Counted from the first letter of the stretch, positions 1-9,348 are shown. The stretch: DNA of 12,888 nt from Mycobacterium sp. (GCA_018882545.1 VERS01000011.1:1-12888); one strand, 5' to 3'. Numbers and translations: made by a program. Notes: generated from the letters alone by a model not told the origin.

Positions 1-1173
<1,173 letters not shown>

Positions 1174-1174
<1 letters not shown>

Positions 1175-1995
1175 TGACGCGGCGGGCGGGATTCTGGACG
1201 GTGATCAACGCACTCGTGCTGATCTATGCGCTGCTGCCGGTGCTGTGGATCCTGAGCCTCTCGCTCAAGCCGAGCTCAATGGTCAAGGACGGCAAGCTAA
1301 TTCCGTCCTCGATCACCCTGGACAACTACAGGGGCATCTTCAAGGGCGACGTGTTCACCTCGGCGCTGGTGAATTCGATCGGCATCGGGCTGATCACCAC
1401 CGTGGTGGCGGTGGTCATCGGCGGGATGGCCGCCTACGCGGTGGCCAGGCTGGAATTCAGCGGCAAACGGGTCCTGATCGGCGCCGCTCTGCTCATCGCG
1501 ATGTTTCCCCAGATCTCCCTTGTGACCCCGCTGTTCAACATCGAACGGCGCATCGGGCTGTTCGACACCTGGCCGGGGCTGATCATTCCCTACATCACCT
1601 TCGCACTGCCCCTGGCGATCTACACCCTCTCGGCGTTCTTCCGCGAGATTCCCTGGGATCTGGAGAGGGCGGCCAAGATGGACGGCGCGACCCCGGCGCA
1701 GGCCTTCCGCCGGGTGATCGCCCCACTGGCAGCACCGGGCATCGTGACAGCGGCCATCCTGGTGTTCATCTTCGCCTGGAACGACCTGCTGCTGGCACTG
1801 TCGCTGACCGCCACCAACGCCGCGATCACCGCGCCGGTGGCCATCGCGAACTTCACCGGCAGTTCCCAGTTCGAGGAGCCCACCGGGTCCATCGCCGCCG
1901 GTGCGATGGTGATCACCATCCCGATCATCATCTTCGTTCTGATCTTCCAACGTCGGATTGTCGCCGGTCTCACCTCCGGCGCGGTGAAGGGGTAG
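1174..1995 (+). CDS. sugB: Trehalose ABC transporter permease SugB
   Basis: A 273-residue permease of the MalG type, the second membrane half of the trehalose importer. Membrane spans are visible near residues 8-31, 66-91, 99-121, 133-156, 188-209 and 243-260. The ATPase-coupling EAA loop is at about residues 163-187, with [17 protein letters not shown]. The frame is open far upstream, but that stretch is only a shadow of sugA. ATG 1174 is chosen because it overlaps the sugA stop (ATGA) and has GAGG at 1163-1166, seven bases upstream. GTG 1171 is an alternative one codon earlier. The length matches known mycobacterial SugB at about 274 residues. It is co-transcribed with the flanking transporter genes. 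Confidence 0.93.
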
Positions 1996-2001
1996 CCGGC
2001 T

Positions 2002-3156
2002 ATGGCCGAAATCGTGCTCGACGGTGTGACCAAGCGCTACCCCGACGGCGCCACGCCGGTAAAGGATCTGTCGCTGACCATCGGCGACGGTGAATTCGTG
2101 ATCCTGGTGGGCCCTTCGGGGTGCGGCAAGTCCACCACCTTGAACATGATCGCCGGACTGGAGGACATCACCGCCGGGGAGTTACGCATCGGTGGTCAGC
2201 GGGTCAATGAGAAGGCGCCCCGGGACCGCGACATCGCGATGGTGTTCCAGTCCTATGCGCTCTACCCGCATATGACGGTGCGGCAGAACATCGCCTTCCC
2301 CTTGACCCTGGCCAAGCTGTCGCGCTCGGAGATCGATGCCAAGGTGGCCGAGACCGCCAGAATCCTCGACCTCACCGAACTGCTTGACCGCAAACCCTCC
2401 CAGCTGTCCGGCGGTCAGCGTCAGCGGGTCGCGATGGGCCGGGCCATCGTGCGCAAACCCAAGGCCTTCCTGATGGATGAGCCGTTGAGCAACCTCGACG
2501 CCAAACTGCGGGTCCAGATGCGGGCCGAGATCGCCCGGTTGCAGAACCGGTTGGGCACCACCACCGTCTATGTCACCCACGATCAGACCGAGGCGATGAC
2601 GCTGGGCGATCGGGTGGTGGTGCTGCGCGCCGGACAGGCCCAGCAGATCGGCACACCCGATGAGCTCTATCACCACCCGGCGAACCTTTTCGTCGCGGGG
2701 TTCATCGGATCCCCGGCGATGAACTTCTTCCCGGCGACTCCCACCGAGGTGGGGTTGCGCCTGCCGTTCGGTCAGATCGCCCTGTACGGGATCGACAGCC
2801 GGGCGCTGCCGGCCAACACGATCGTCGGGGTGCGCCCGGAGCACTTCGAGGACGCCGCGCTGCTCGAACCGCACGAGCGGGCCCGTGCCCTGACCTTCGG
2901 CGTTCGCGCCGATCTGGTCGAGTCGCTGGGGGCCGACAAGTACGTGTACTTCTCCACCGGGGGTGCCGGGGCGAGTTCGGCGCAGCTTGCCGAACTGGCG
3001 GCCGACTCGGGAGTCGGCCACAACCGTTACGTGGCAAGGGTTTCGGCGGATTCCGCCGCAGCCACCGGCCAGACCGTGGAACTGGCTCTGGATACATCGC
3101 GGCTGCAGGTCTTCGACGCCGACTCCGGGGTGAACCTCACCGCACCCACCAGGTGA
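2002..3156 (+). CDS. sugC: Trehalose ABC transporter ATPase SugC
   Basis: A 384-residue cytoplasmic ATPase that drives the SugA-SugB channel; it belongs to the MalK/UgpC group. The nucleotide-binding domain is complete. Walker A is GPSGCGKST at 37-45, the Q-loop glutamine is residue 83, the signature is LSGGQ at 135-139, Walker B ends in MDE at 158-160, the D-loop is SNLD at 163-166 and the switch histidine is residue 193. The part after about residue 240 is the MalK-type regulatory OB-fold region, with the typical VGVRPEHFE stretch. ATG 2002 follows AAGGGG at 1987-1992 at a nine-base spacing, six bases after the sugB stop. Its own stop overlaps the next gene's GTG. No key residue is missing. 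Confidence 0.95.
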   Translation: MAEIVLDGVTKRYPDGATPVKDLSLTIGDGEFVILVGPSGCGKSTTLNMIAGLEDITAGELRIGGQRVNEKAPRDRDIAMVFQSYALYPHMTVRQNIAFPLTLAKLSRSEIDAKVAETARILDLTELLDRKPSQLSGGQRQRVAMGRAIVRKPKAFLMDEPLSNLDAKLRVQMRAEIARLQNRLGTTTVYVTHDQTEAMTLGDRVVVLRAGQAQQIGTPDELYHHPANLFVAGFIGSPAMNFFPATPTEVGLRLPFGQIALYGIDSRALPANTIVGVRPEHFEDAALLEPHERARALTFGVRADLVESLGADKYVYFSTGGAGASSAQLAELAADSGVGHNRYVARVSADSAAATGQTVELALDTSRLQVFDADSGVNLTAPTR

Positions 3157-3767
3157 GCGAGCCGTTGGGCGCGGTGACCGATCACCTGGGTGCCCACTTC
3201 GCGACGCTGGGTATGGATTGCCGGCCAGACGTCGCCAGTGTGACCTTCCTGGGGGTCGAGCGCATCGACGTGCTGCGCTTCGGACCCGACCCGCGGCCCG
3301 GTTTGGAGAACGTCTTTCACCATGTCTCGCTGGGCTGTTCGCGCTACCCGATGGCCGATCCGTCGGCGCCGGTGTCGGATCGGTTGCGAGGGCCGCGGGC
3401 GGAGGTCGTGCTCAGTCTGCGCGCCAACGCAGCGGCCACCGGGCTGGCCCGTTCGGTGGCGGTGGTGGCCGCCACCCCGGCGGTCGAGGGTGTGGTGCTG
3501 GCCCCCGGTGCGCTGGTGGACCTGTCCGGCCCACTGTGGGATGGGGCCCCGTTCACCGCGGTGCTGCTCGGCGAATCCGACATCCCCGATCTGGCTCTTG
3601 CCCCGCCGCGGGAGCCGGTGCAGTTCCTGGCCGCCGTGCCGGTCACCGCGACGGAGGGCGCGTGGGTGCGGCTCAAGGGCGCCGGGGCGATGCGGCAGGC
3701 GTGGGCCGACGATCGGGTTGACGTGCTCGATCCGCTGCGTCCGGCCTCCTCGGCAGGGGCCCGCTGA
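3153..3767 (+). CDS. Suppressor of fused (SUFU) domain protein
   Basis: A 204-residue protein that I read as a bacterial SUFU-family protein (Pfam PF05076). The supporting blocks are [16 protein letters not shown] at about 52-67, the [11 protein letters not shown] strand near 82-92, [18 protein letters not shown] at 114-131, and a C-terminal [16 protein letters not shown] block at 156-171. These match the family pattern from memory, without a search. It has no signal peptide, membrane span or recognisable catalytic motif, so it is probably cytosolic. Bacterial SUFU proteins have no settled biochemical role; some are found as immunity proteins of contact-dependent toxins. The GTG overlaps the sugC stop by four bases and has no good ribosome site, so translation probably depends on coupling. 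A role linked to trehalose import is inferred only from this position. Confidence 0.78.
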   Translation: MSEPLGAVTDHLGAHFATLGMDCRPDVASVTFLGVERIDVLRFGPDPRPGLENVFHHVSLGCSRYPMADPSAPVSDRLRGPRAEVVLSLRANAAATGLARSVAVVAATPAVEGVVLAPGALVDLSGPLWDGAPFTAVLLGESDIPDLALAPPREPVQFLAAVPVTATEGAWVRLKGAGAMRQAWADDRVDVLDPLRPASSAGAR

Positions 3768-3773
3768 GCGGCT

Positions 3774-4865
3774 TCACAGCCAGTGGTTGCGCCGGAACGT
3801 CCGATACAGGAAAAAGCAGATGGTGACCATCAGCAGCACGACAGCGGGATAGCCCCAGGCCCAACCCAGTTCGGGCATGTGCTCGAAGTTCATCCCGTAG
3901 ATCCCGGCTATCGCGGTCGGCACGGCCGCCATGGCCGCCCACGCCGAGATCTTGCGCATGTCCTGGTTCTGCTGCATACCGACCTTGGCCAGCGCGGCCT
4001 GCACCAGGGAGGACAGCATCTCGTCGTACTCGGCGATCTCCTCGGCGGCCACGATCTGGTGGTCCAGCACATCGCGCATCTGCCGGCGGACCTCCTTGGA
4101 CAGCAGGTCGGGGTTGCTGTTGTTGAGCCACTCCAGATCGTCGGTCAGCGGCGTCACCGCACGCTTGAGTTCGACCACCTCGCGTTTGAGCAGATAGATC
4201 GGTTCGATGTCGGTCTCGGTGGTGGGGGAGAACGTCGCCTCCTCGATGGCGTCGACGTCGGCTTCCATCGCGCCGGTCACCGCCCGGTAGCTGTCGACGA
4301 CATGGTCGGCAACAGCGTGCATCACCGCCGTCGGCCCCAGCCGAAGCTGAGTGGGGTCGGCCTCCAGGCGGCTGCGGACGTCGGCCAGGCCGGTGTGCTC
4401 ACCGTGCCGGACGGTGACCACGAACTCGGCGCCGACGAACACCATGATCTCGCCGGTCTCGACGATCTCACGGGCCAGCGCGACGGTCTCGTGCGGGATG
4501 TAGGTCACCGTCTTGAGCACCAGGAAGATGGTGTCGTCGTACCGCTCGGCCTTGGGCCGCTGGTGAGCGTGCACGGCGTCCTCGACGGCCAGTGGATGCA
4601 GCCCGAACAGGTCGGCGACGATCTGCATCTGCCGATCGTCCGGTTCGTGCAGGCCGATCCAGGCGAATGCCGGCTGGCCCCCGGCGTTGAGCTCGCGGGC
4701 CTTCTCCACCGCGGCGGCGGGGGTGTACTTGCCGGCCAGCCGCTCCCCGTCGGCGTAGACCGCGCAGTCCACCACCGCCTGGGCCACCGGTATCGGGATC
4801 CGCTTGGGCTCGGGCGGCAAGGGCCGCAGAACCTCGGGCAGCGGGTTCCCCGGGCGAAATCGCAT
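3774..4865 (-). CDS. corA: Magnesium/cobalt transport protein CorA
   Basis: A 363-residue divalent-cation channel of the CorA family, which admits Mg2+ (also Co2+ or Ni2+) through a pentameric pore. The large N-terminal part is the cytoplasmic funnel, followed by a long helix rich in charged residues. Near the C-terminus are two membrane spans, about 305-323 and 338-355. Between them is the signature GMN at 324-326, followed by FEHMPELGW, the usual periplasmic loop. The protein ends in basic RRNHWL. ATG at 4863-4865 is chosen over an in-frame start 13 codons earlier because GGAGGAG (reverse strand, 4878-4872) sits six bases upstream of it and the family start fits. It converges on the SUFU gene with a six-base gap and is divergent from mdh. 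Confidence 0.95.
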   Translation of the reverse strand: MRFRPGNPLPEVLRPLPPEPKRIPIPVAQAVVDCAVYADGERLAGKYTPAAAVEKARELNAGGQPAFAWIGLHEPDDRQMQIVADLFGLHPLAVEDAVHAHQRPKAERYDDTIFLVLKTVTYIPHETVALAREIVETGEIMVFVGAEFVVTVRHGEHTGLADVRSRLEADPTQLRLGPTAVMHAVADHVVDSYRAVTGAMEADVDAIEEATFSPTTETDIEPIYLLKREVVELKRAVTPLTDDLEWLNNSNPDLLSKEVRRQMRDVLDHQIVAAEEIAEYDEMLSSLVQAALAKVGMQQNQDMRKISAWAAMAAVPTAIAGIYGMNFEHMPELGWAWGYPAVVLLMVTICFFLYRTFRRNHWL

Positions 4866-4871
4866 GGGTTT

Positions 4872-4878
4872 CTCCTCC
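4872..4878 (-). promoter_or_regulatory. Ribosome binding site of corA
   Basis: On the reverse strand this reads GGAGGAG and ends six bases before ATG 4865. It decides the corA start: the longer in-frame start at 4904 has no comparable site. Confidence 0.8.
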
Positions 4879-4902
4879 GCGGACCGGCAATGCGCGGTGC
4901 TC

Positions 4903-4908
4903 ATGCTA
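4903..4908 (-). promoter_or_regulatory. Possible corA -10 element
   Basis: The reverse strand reads TAGCAT, fitting the mycobacterial SigA pattern TANNNT. Transcription would begin about 30 bases before the corA start, leaving room for its ribosome site. No convincing -35 element is visible. This is a motif match in a short spacer, so confidence is low. Confidence 0.3.
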
Positions 4909-4936
4909 CGCGGCCTCGTCGAGGTGCCGGCACAGC

Positions 4937-4959
4937 TTCCGGGCCTGGAATTTCCGGGC
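4937..4959. promoter_or_regulatory. Alternating palindromic half-sites upstream of mdh (possible operator)
   Basis: This stretch holds half-sites in the order TTCC, GGAA, TTCC. Positions 4937-4950 (TTCCGGGCCTGGAA) form a 14-bp palindrome with one mismatched pair. Positions 4943-4959 form an overlapping 17-bp palindrome, GCCTGGAA-T-TTCCGGGC, again with one mismatched pair. The same half-site TTCCGGGC(C)TGGA recurs as a direct repeat at 4937-4949 and 4952-4963, 15 bases apart. It covers the expected -35 region of the mdh promoter, so a bound regulator could block or recruit polymerase. I cannot name the regulator. Confidence 0.45.
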
Positions 4960-4975
4960 TGGACGGCCGGTGCGC

Positions 4976-4981
4976 TAGTTT
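4976..4981 (+). promoter_or_regulatory. Possible mdh -10 element
   Basis: TAGTTT fits the TANNNT pattern and lies about 31 bases before the mdh start, giving a short leader that contains the AGGAGG ribosome site at 5001-5006. No TTGACA-like -35 is present at the usual spacing; the palindromic array occupies that place, which would fit an activator-dependent promoter. Confidence 0.35.
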
Positions 4982-5000
4982 CAGAACCCGTGCGACCCCA

Positions 5001-5006
5001 AGGAGG
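5001..5006 (+). promoter_or_regulatory. Ribosome binding site of mdh
   Basis: AGGAGG sits six bases before GTG 5013. It fixes the start of mdh within a long open frame that otherwise has no clear boundary. Confidence 0.85.
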
Positions 5007-5012
5007 ACCACG

Positions 5013-6002
<990 letters not shown>

Positions 6003-6003
6003 G

Positions 6004-7182
6004 ATGCCGGGCACCGGTTCTGCCACCGACTCGGTCACCGACTCGGTTACCGACGAGGAGATTTTCTCGGCCCACGCGCACGGCAAACTGCGGGTGGAGT
6101 CCCGGGTTGCGCTGGACAGCCAGCGGGCCCTGTCGATCGCCTACACCCCGGGGGTGGCGCAGGTGTGTCGGGCGATCGCCGCTGAGCCGTCGCTGGCGGC
6201 CCGCTACACCTGGGCGCACCGACTGGTGGCTGTGGTCACCGACGGCAGCGCGGTGCTCGGCCTCGGCGACGTCGGCCCGTTGGCCTCACTTCCGGTCATG
6301 GAGGGCAAGGCCGGGCTGCTCAAGGCCTACACCGGGCTGGATGCCATCCCAGTTGCGCTGGCCACCAAGGATCCCGACGAGATCGTCGAGACACTGGTGC
6401 GGCTGCGGCCGACGTTCGGCGCGGTGATCCTCGAGGACATCTCCGCACCGCGCTGTTTCGAGATCGAACGCCGGGTGATCGAGGCGCTGGACTGCCCGGT
6501 CATGCACGACGACCAGCATGGCACCGCCATCGTCGTGCTGGCCGCGCTGATGGCGGCCAGCACCCTGCTGCGCCGCGACTTCGGGTCGCTGAAAATGGTC
6601 ATCTCCGGCGCCGGCGCGGCCGGGGTGGCCTGCGCCAACATTCTGCAGGCCAGCGGGCTCAAGGACATCACCGTGCTGGACTCCCGCGGCATTGTGCACG
6701 CCGGCCGCCGCGACCTCAACCCGGTAAAGGCCGAACTGGCCGGCTGGACGAACCCGGAGGGGCGCACCGGCGGGTTGGTCGAGGCACTCGACGGCGCCGA
6801 CGTCTTCCTCGGGGTGTCGGCCGGTGTGGTGCCCGAGGCGGCGATCGCCTCGATGGCGCCCGACGGCATCGTGTTCGCCTGCTCCAACCCGGACCCGGAG
6901 ATCCACCCCGAGGTGGCCGGGCGGTACGCCGCGATCGTCGCCACCGGCCGCAGCGACTTCCCCAACCAGATCAACAATGTGCTGGCCTTCCCCGGGGTGT
7001 TCCGGGGAGCTCTGGACGCGGGTGCCCGCCGGATCACCGATAAGATGAAAGTCGCTGCGGCCGAGGCGATCTTCTCCGTGGTCGGTGACGATCTCGCCCC
7101 CGACCACATCGTGCCCAGCCCGCTGGATCCGCGGGTTGCCCCGGCGGTCGCCGCCGCGGTGGCCGCAGCCGCCGAGGGGTGA
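6004..7182 (+). CDS. Small-type malic enzyme (malate oxidoreductase, decarboxylating)
   Basis: A 392-residue malic enzyme, which converts malate to pyruvate and CO2 while reducing NAD(P). It is the short bacterial type, without the phosphotransacetylase-like tail of MaeB, and is much shorter than the roughly 550-residue Mez of M. tuberculosis. Visible active-site residues are Tyr47 in AYTPGVA, Lys102 in MEGKAG, Glu144 and Asp145 in LEDISAP (metal), and Asp169/Asp170 in HDDQHGTA. The nucleotide loop is SGAGAAG at 201-207. Asp226 at the end of the next strand (TVLDSRG) suggests preference for NAD over NADP, an inference. ATG 6004 is one base after the mdh stop, without a strong ribosome site, so translation is probably coupled to mdh. 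The first 18 residues are a repeated TDSV stretch outside the conserved domain. Confidence 0.93.
   Translation: MPGTGSATDSVTDSVTDEEIFSAHAHGKLRVESRVALDSQRALSIAYTPGVAQVCRAIAAEPSLAARYTWAHRLVAVVTDGSAVLGLGDVGPLASLPVMEGKAGLLKAYTGLDAIPVALATKDPDEIVETLVRLRPTFGAVILEDISAPRCFEIERRVIEALDCPVMHDDQHGTAIVVLAALMAASTLLRRDFGSLKMVISGAGAAGVACANILQASGLKDITVLDSRGIVHAGRRDLNPVKAELAGWTNPEGRTGGLVEALDGADVFLGVSAGVVPEAAIASMAPDGIVFACSNPDPEIHPEVAGRYAAIVATGRSDFPNQINNVLAFPGVFRGALDAGARRITDKMKVAAAEAIFSVVGDDLAPDHIVPSPLDPRVAPAVAAAVAAAAEG
6025..6054 (+). repeat. 12-bp tandem repeat at the start of the malic enzyme gene
   Basis: The unit ACCGACTCGGTY occurs two and a half times in a row and encodes TDSV-TDSV-TD. It adds four residues per unit without a frame change and lies before the conserved malic enzyme fold, so copy number could vary without harming the enzyme. 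Confidence 0.8.
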
Positions 7183-8030
7183 TGCCCCGTCGGCTGCTGC
7201 CGATGGGTCTGGCGGCGCTGACGGTGGCCTGCACGGTGGGCTGCGGCAGTCCCGGCCCCGGGCCAGCCCTGGTCGTCGGAGCCTCCCCCGATCCGCAGAA
7301 CACCCTGCTGGCCAACATCTACGCCGCCGGGCTGCGCTACTACGGGACCGCCGCGCAGGTGCAGATCTCCGATGACCCGCTGGCCGACCTGGACGCCGGG
7401 ACAGCCACCGTGGCGGCTGGTTTCACCGGCCGACTGCTGGGGCACTTCGACCCCGGATCGGCGGCCCGGTCCGCCGAACAGGTCTACCGGGCGATGGCGG
7501 GGGCGCTGCCGGAGGGACTGGCCGCCGCGGACTACGCGGTCGCCGCCGAGGACAAAGCCGCCCTGGCGGTCACCGAGGCGACAGCGCAGACCTGGGGCAG
7601 CCGCGAGTTGAGCGCCCTGGTGAAAAACTGCTCCCGAGTGCGGGTCGGGTCGGCCGCCGGGACCCGGACCCTGGGTGCGGTCGGGGAGTGCCGGCTGGCC
7701 TCTGGCCGTGAATTCCCCAGCACCGCAACATTGTTCGAGGCGTTGCGCGACGGCGCAGTCACTGCCGCGTGGACCAGCACGGCCGCCATCGGAACACCCG
7801 GCGGGGTGGTCGTGCTGGTGGACCGCAAACCGGCCCTGATTCCGGCCCAGAACGTCGTCGCGCTGTACCGCCGCAACGAACTCGGGCAGATGCAGTTGCG
7901 GGCCGTCAACGAGATCGCCGGGGTACTCGACACCGCGTCGCTGGTGCAGATGGCTGAGCGGGTGGCAGCCGGTGTCGATACGCGCCAGGTGGCGCAGGAC
8001 TGGCTGGCTGAAAACCCACTCGGGCGCTGA
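7182..8030 (+). CDS. lpqZ: Lipoprotein LpqZ, osmoprotectant-type substrate-binding protein
   Basis: A 282-residue exported protein resembling the OpuAC/OsmF glycine betaine-choline binding family (PF04069). The N-terminus is PRR followed by a hydrophobic stretch and two candidate lipid-attachment cysteines, Cys17 (LTVAC) and Cys21 (CTVGC). Cys21 followed by GSPGPGP looks more like a typical mature end, while Cys17 fits the general lipobox pattern slightly better. The two-lobe fold is suggested by VVGASPDPQNTLLANIYAAGL at the start and by a C-terminal LIPAQNVVALYRRNEL...VAQDWL block typical of the family. ATG 7182 overlaps the malic enzyme stop; GTG 7179 is one codon earlier. The name comes from the conserved position between mdh and the dehydrogenase gene. 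No permease or ATPase accompanies it here, and its ligand is unknown. Confidence 0.82.
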   Translation: MPRRLLPMGLAALTVACTVGCGSPGPGPALVVGASPDPQNTLLANIYAAGLRYYGTAAQVQISDDPLADLDAGTATVAAGFTGRLLGHFDPGSAARSAEQVYRAMAGALPEGLAAADYAVAAEDKAALAVTEATAQTWGSRELSALVKNCSRVRVGSAAGTRTLGAVGECRLASGREFPSTATLFEALRDGAVTAAWTSTAAIGTPGGVVVLVDRKPALIPAQNVVALYRRNELGQMQLRAVNEIAGVLDTASLVQMAERVAAGVDTRQVAQDWLAENPLGR

Positions 8031-8043
8031 CGGGGCCTCAGCG
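8025..8043. terminator. Inverted repeat across both convergent stop codons
   Basis: CGCTGA (8025-8030) and TCAGCG (8038-8043) are perfect inverted arms around a seven-base loop. Each arm contains the stop codon of one gene, lpqZ on the plus strand and the dehydrogenase on the minus strand. It could act as a two-way terminator. There is no T-run, but mycobacterial terminators often lack one. Confidence 0.4.
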
Positions 8044-8868
8044 GGTGGGCGGCATCGCCCGGCGGGCCAGCGCGACGAGCAGTTTGTGGTAACCGGGGCC
8101 GGTCACCCGCACGATGGTGTCCAGGATCTTGGCGTCCGTGCCGACCAGCACCCGGGCCTTGTCGTTGGCGACCCCCTCGAGAATGATCTGAGCCGCCCGC
8201 TCCGGGGAGGTGCGGGCCATCTTGGTGTCGAACCACTCGGCCAGTGTGGCGGAGTCCACCCCCTCGGCGGCGGTGGCGTTGCGGGCGATGGCGGTTCTGA
8301 TGCCGCCCGGGTGGACGGTGGTGACCTTGACCGGGTGGCCGGCCAGGATCATCTCCTGCCGCAGCGCCTCGGTGAATCCGCGGACGGCGAACTTCGCCGA
8401 GTTGTAGGCGGCCTGGCCGGGCACCGCGAAGATGCCGAAGACGCTGGAGATGTTGACCACGTGGCCGTCACCGGAGGCGATCAGGTGCGGCAGGAACGCC
8501 TTGGTGCCGTTGACCACGCCCCAGTAGTCCACGTCCATCACCCGTTCGATGTCCTTGAACGGGGTGATCTCCACGTCACCGGTAAAGGCGATACCGGCGT
8601 TGTTGTAGATCTGGTTGACCTTGCCGAAATGATTCTTCACCTCGTCGGCGTAGAGCTCGAAGCGTTCCCGCTCGGTGACGTCGAGACGGTCGGATTTAAC
8701 CTTGGCGCCAATCGCGGCCAGCCGGTCGGCGGTGACCTTCAGGCCGTCGGTGTCGACGTCGCTGATCGCCAGTGCCGCCCCGGCGCGCCCCAACTCGACG
8801 GCCAGCGCCTGACCGATGCCCGAGCCCGCGCCGGTCACCACTGCCACCTTGCCCGCGAATCCCTGCAT
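8038..8868 (-). CDS. Short-chain dehydrogenase/reductase (Rv1245c-like)
   Basis: A 276-residue classical short-chain dehydrogenase, a cytosolic NAD(P)-dependent oxidoreductase of unknown substrate. The cofactor loop is TGAGSGIG at 12-19, and Asp37 at the end of the second strand points to NAD. NNAG is at 89-92. The catalytic serine is Ser142 in NISSVFG, followed by Tyr155 and Lys159 in AAYNSAKF, exactly the usual spacing. HPGGIRT at 186-192 fits the substrate side of the pocket. The length agrees with M. tuberculosis Rv1245c, which sits at the same place. ATG 8868 has GAGGAG (reverse strand, 8879-8874) five bases upstream. It converges on lpqZ with a seven-base gap and is divergent from the DUF732 gene. 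Confidence 0.93.
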   Translation of the reverse strand: MQGFAGKVAVVTGAGSGIGQALAVELGRAGAALAISDVDTDGLKVTADRLAAIGAKVKSDRLDVTERERFELYADEVKNHFGKVNQIYNNAGIAFTGDVEITPFKDIERVMDVDYWGVVNGTKAFLPHLIASGDGHVVNISSVFGIFAVPGQAAYNSAKFAVRGFTEALRQEMILAGHPVKVTTVHPGGIRTAIARNATAAEGVDSATLAEWFDTKMARTSPERAAQIILEGVANDKARVLVGTDAKILDTIVRVTGPGYHKLLVALARRAMPPTR

Positions 8869-8902
8869 GAACGCTCCTCGTGACGGGTGTCGGGTCGCTT
8901 CG

Positions 8903-8930
8903 AGGCTACAGCGGGGATGCGGTTGGGTAA
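8903..8930 (-). promoter_or_regulatory. Possible promoter of the short-chain dehydrogenase gene
   Basis: On the reverse strand TTACCC (8930-8925) and TAGCCT (8908-8903) are 16 bases apart, a weak -35 and a fair TANNNT -10. Transcription would start near 8896, leaving a leader of about 28 bases that contains the GAGGAG site. Motif match only. Confidence 0.28.
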
Positions 8931-8940
8931 CGCCCGCATC
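8916..8940. promoter_or_regulatory. Dyad between divergent genes (possible operator)
   Basis: GATGCGG (8916-8922) and CCGCATC (8934-8940) are perfect 7-base inverted arms with an 11-base spacer that itself contains GGGTAAC. The dyad covers the putative -35 elements of both divergent promoters, a position where one regulator could control both genes. The regulator is unknown. Confidence 0.42.
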
Positions 8941-8952
8941 GTTTCCTACGAT
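8923..8952 (+). promoter_or_regulatory. Possible promoter of the DUF732 gene
   Basis: TTGGGT (8923-8928) and TACGAT (8947-8952) are 18 bases apart, a plausible SigA-type pair. Transcription would begin near 8959, leaving almost no leader before ATG 8962 or 8968. This sits uneasily with use of the GGTGAGG ribosome site, so either the transcript is nearly leaderless or the true promoter lies further upstream. Confidence 0.35.
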
Positions 8953-8967
8953 GGTGAGGTCATGAAG

Positions 8968-9342
8968 ATGCGTCGTGTCTGTGGTTCACTGCTGGCCGTC
9001 GGCCTGGTCAGCGGTGTATTCGCCGTCCCGGCCCAGGCCGAGCCCGGCGATTCCGTCGGCAATGTCGACGATTTCCTGTCGTCGCTGGACGTTTTCGGGC
9101 TGACCGGGATCGACCCCGGCCAAGCGGTGGCCATCGGGCAGTCGCTGTGTCCGATGCTGGCCGAACGCGGCCAGAACACCGCCGACATCGCCGCGCAGGT
9201 CTCCGAAGCCATCGGCCGGCCGCTGGGGCCCTCGACGATGTTCGCCGGCGCGGCGATCTCGTTCCTGTGTCCGCGGGCGGTGGAAAGCGTCACCAACAAC
9301 CTCGCCGACGGTAAGCCGTTGCTGCCGCTGTTCGGCGGCTGA
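8968..9342 (+). CDS. Small secreted DUF732 protein
   Basis: A 124-residue exported protein. A signal peptide is clear: MRR, a hydrophobic run to about residue 20, then PAQA-EPGD with likely cleavage after residue 24. The mature part matches the mycobacterial DUF732 family (PF05305) as I know it: a DDFLSSLDVFGLTGID opening, then AIGQSLCPML, and SFLCPRAVESV. The two conserved cysteines, Cys61 and Cys101, probably form a disulfide. The function of the family is unknown. ATG 8968 is chosen because GGTGAGG at 8953-8959 lies eight bases upstream; ATG 8962, two codons earlier, is an alternative with poorer spacing, and longer in-frame starts (from 8887) would bury the signal peptide. It is divergent from the dehydrogenase and convergent with kgd. 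Confidence 0.8.
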   Translation: MRRVCGSLLAVGLVSGVFAVPAQAEPGDSVGNVDDFLSSLDVFGLTGIDPGQAVAIGQSLCPMLAERGQNTADIAAQVSEAIGRPLGPSTMFAGAAISFLCPRAVESVTNNLADGKPLLPLFGG

Positions 9343-9348
9343 GCTGCA

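Noticed and set aside
3761..3781. Small inverted repeats at the SUFU-corA junction as a terminator
   Set aside because: Only four-base stems (CCGC/GCGG and GGCT/AGCC) can form, which is expected by chance in such GC-rich DNA.
3783..5012. Open frame joined to the front of mdh, antisense to corA, giving a 739-residue fusion
   Set aside because: It is the reverse of the clear corA coding region in high-GC DNA. The AGGAGG site and the conserved Mdh N-terminus place the start at 5013.
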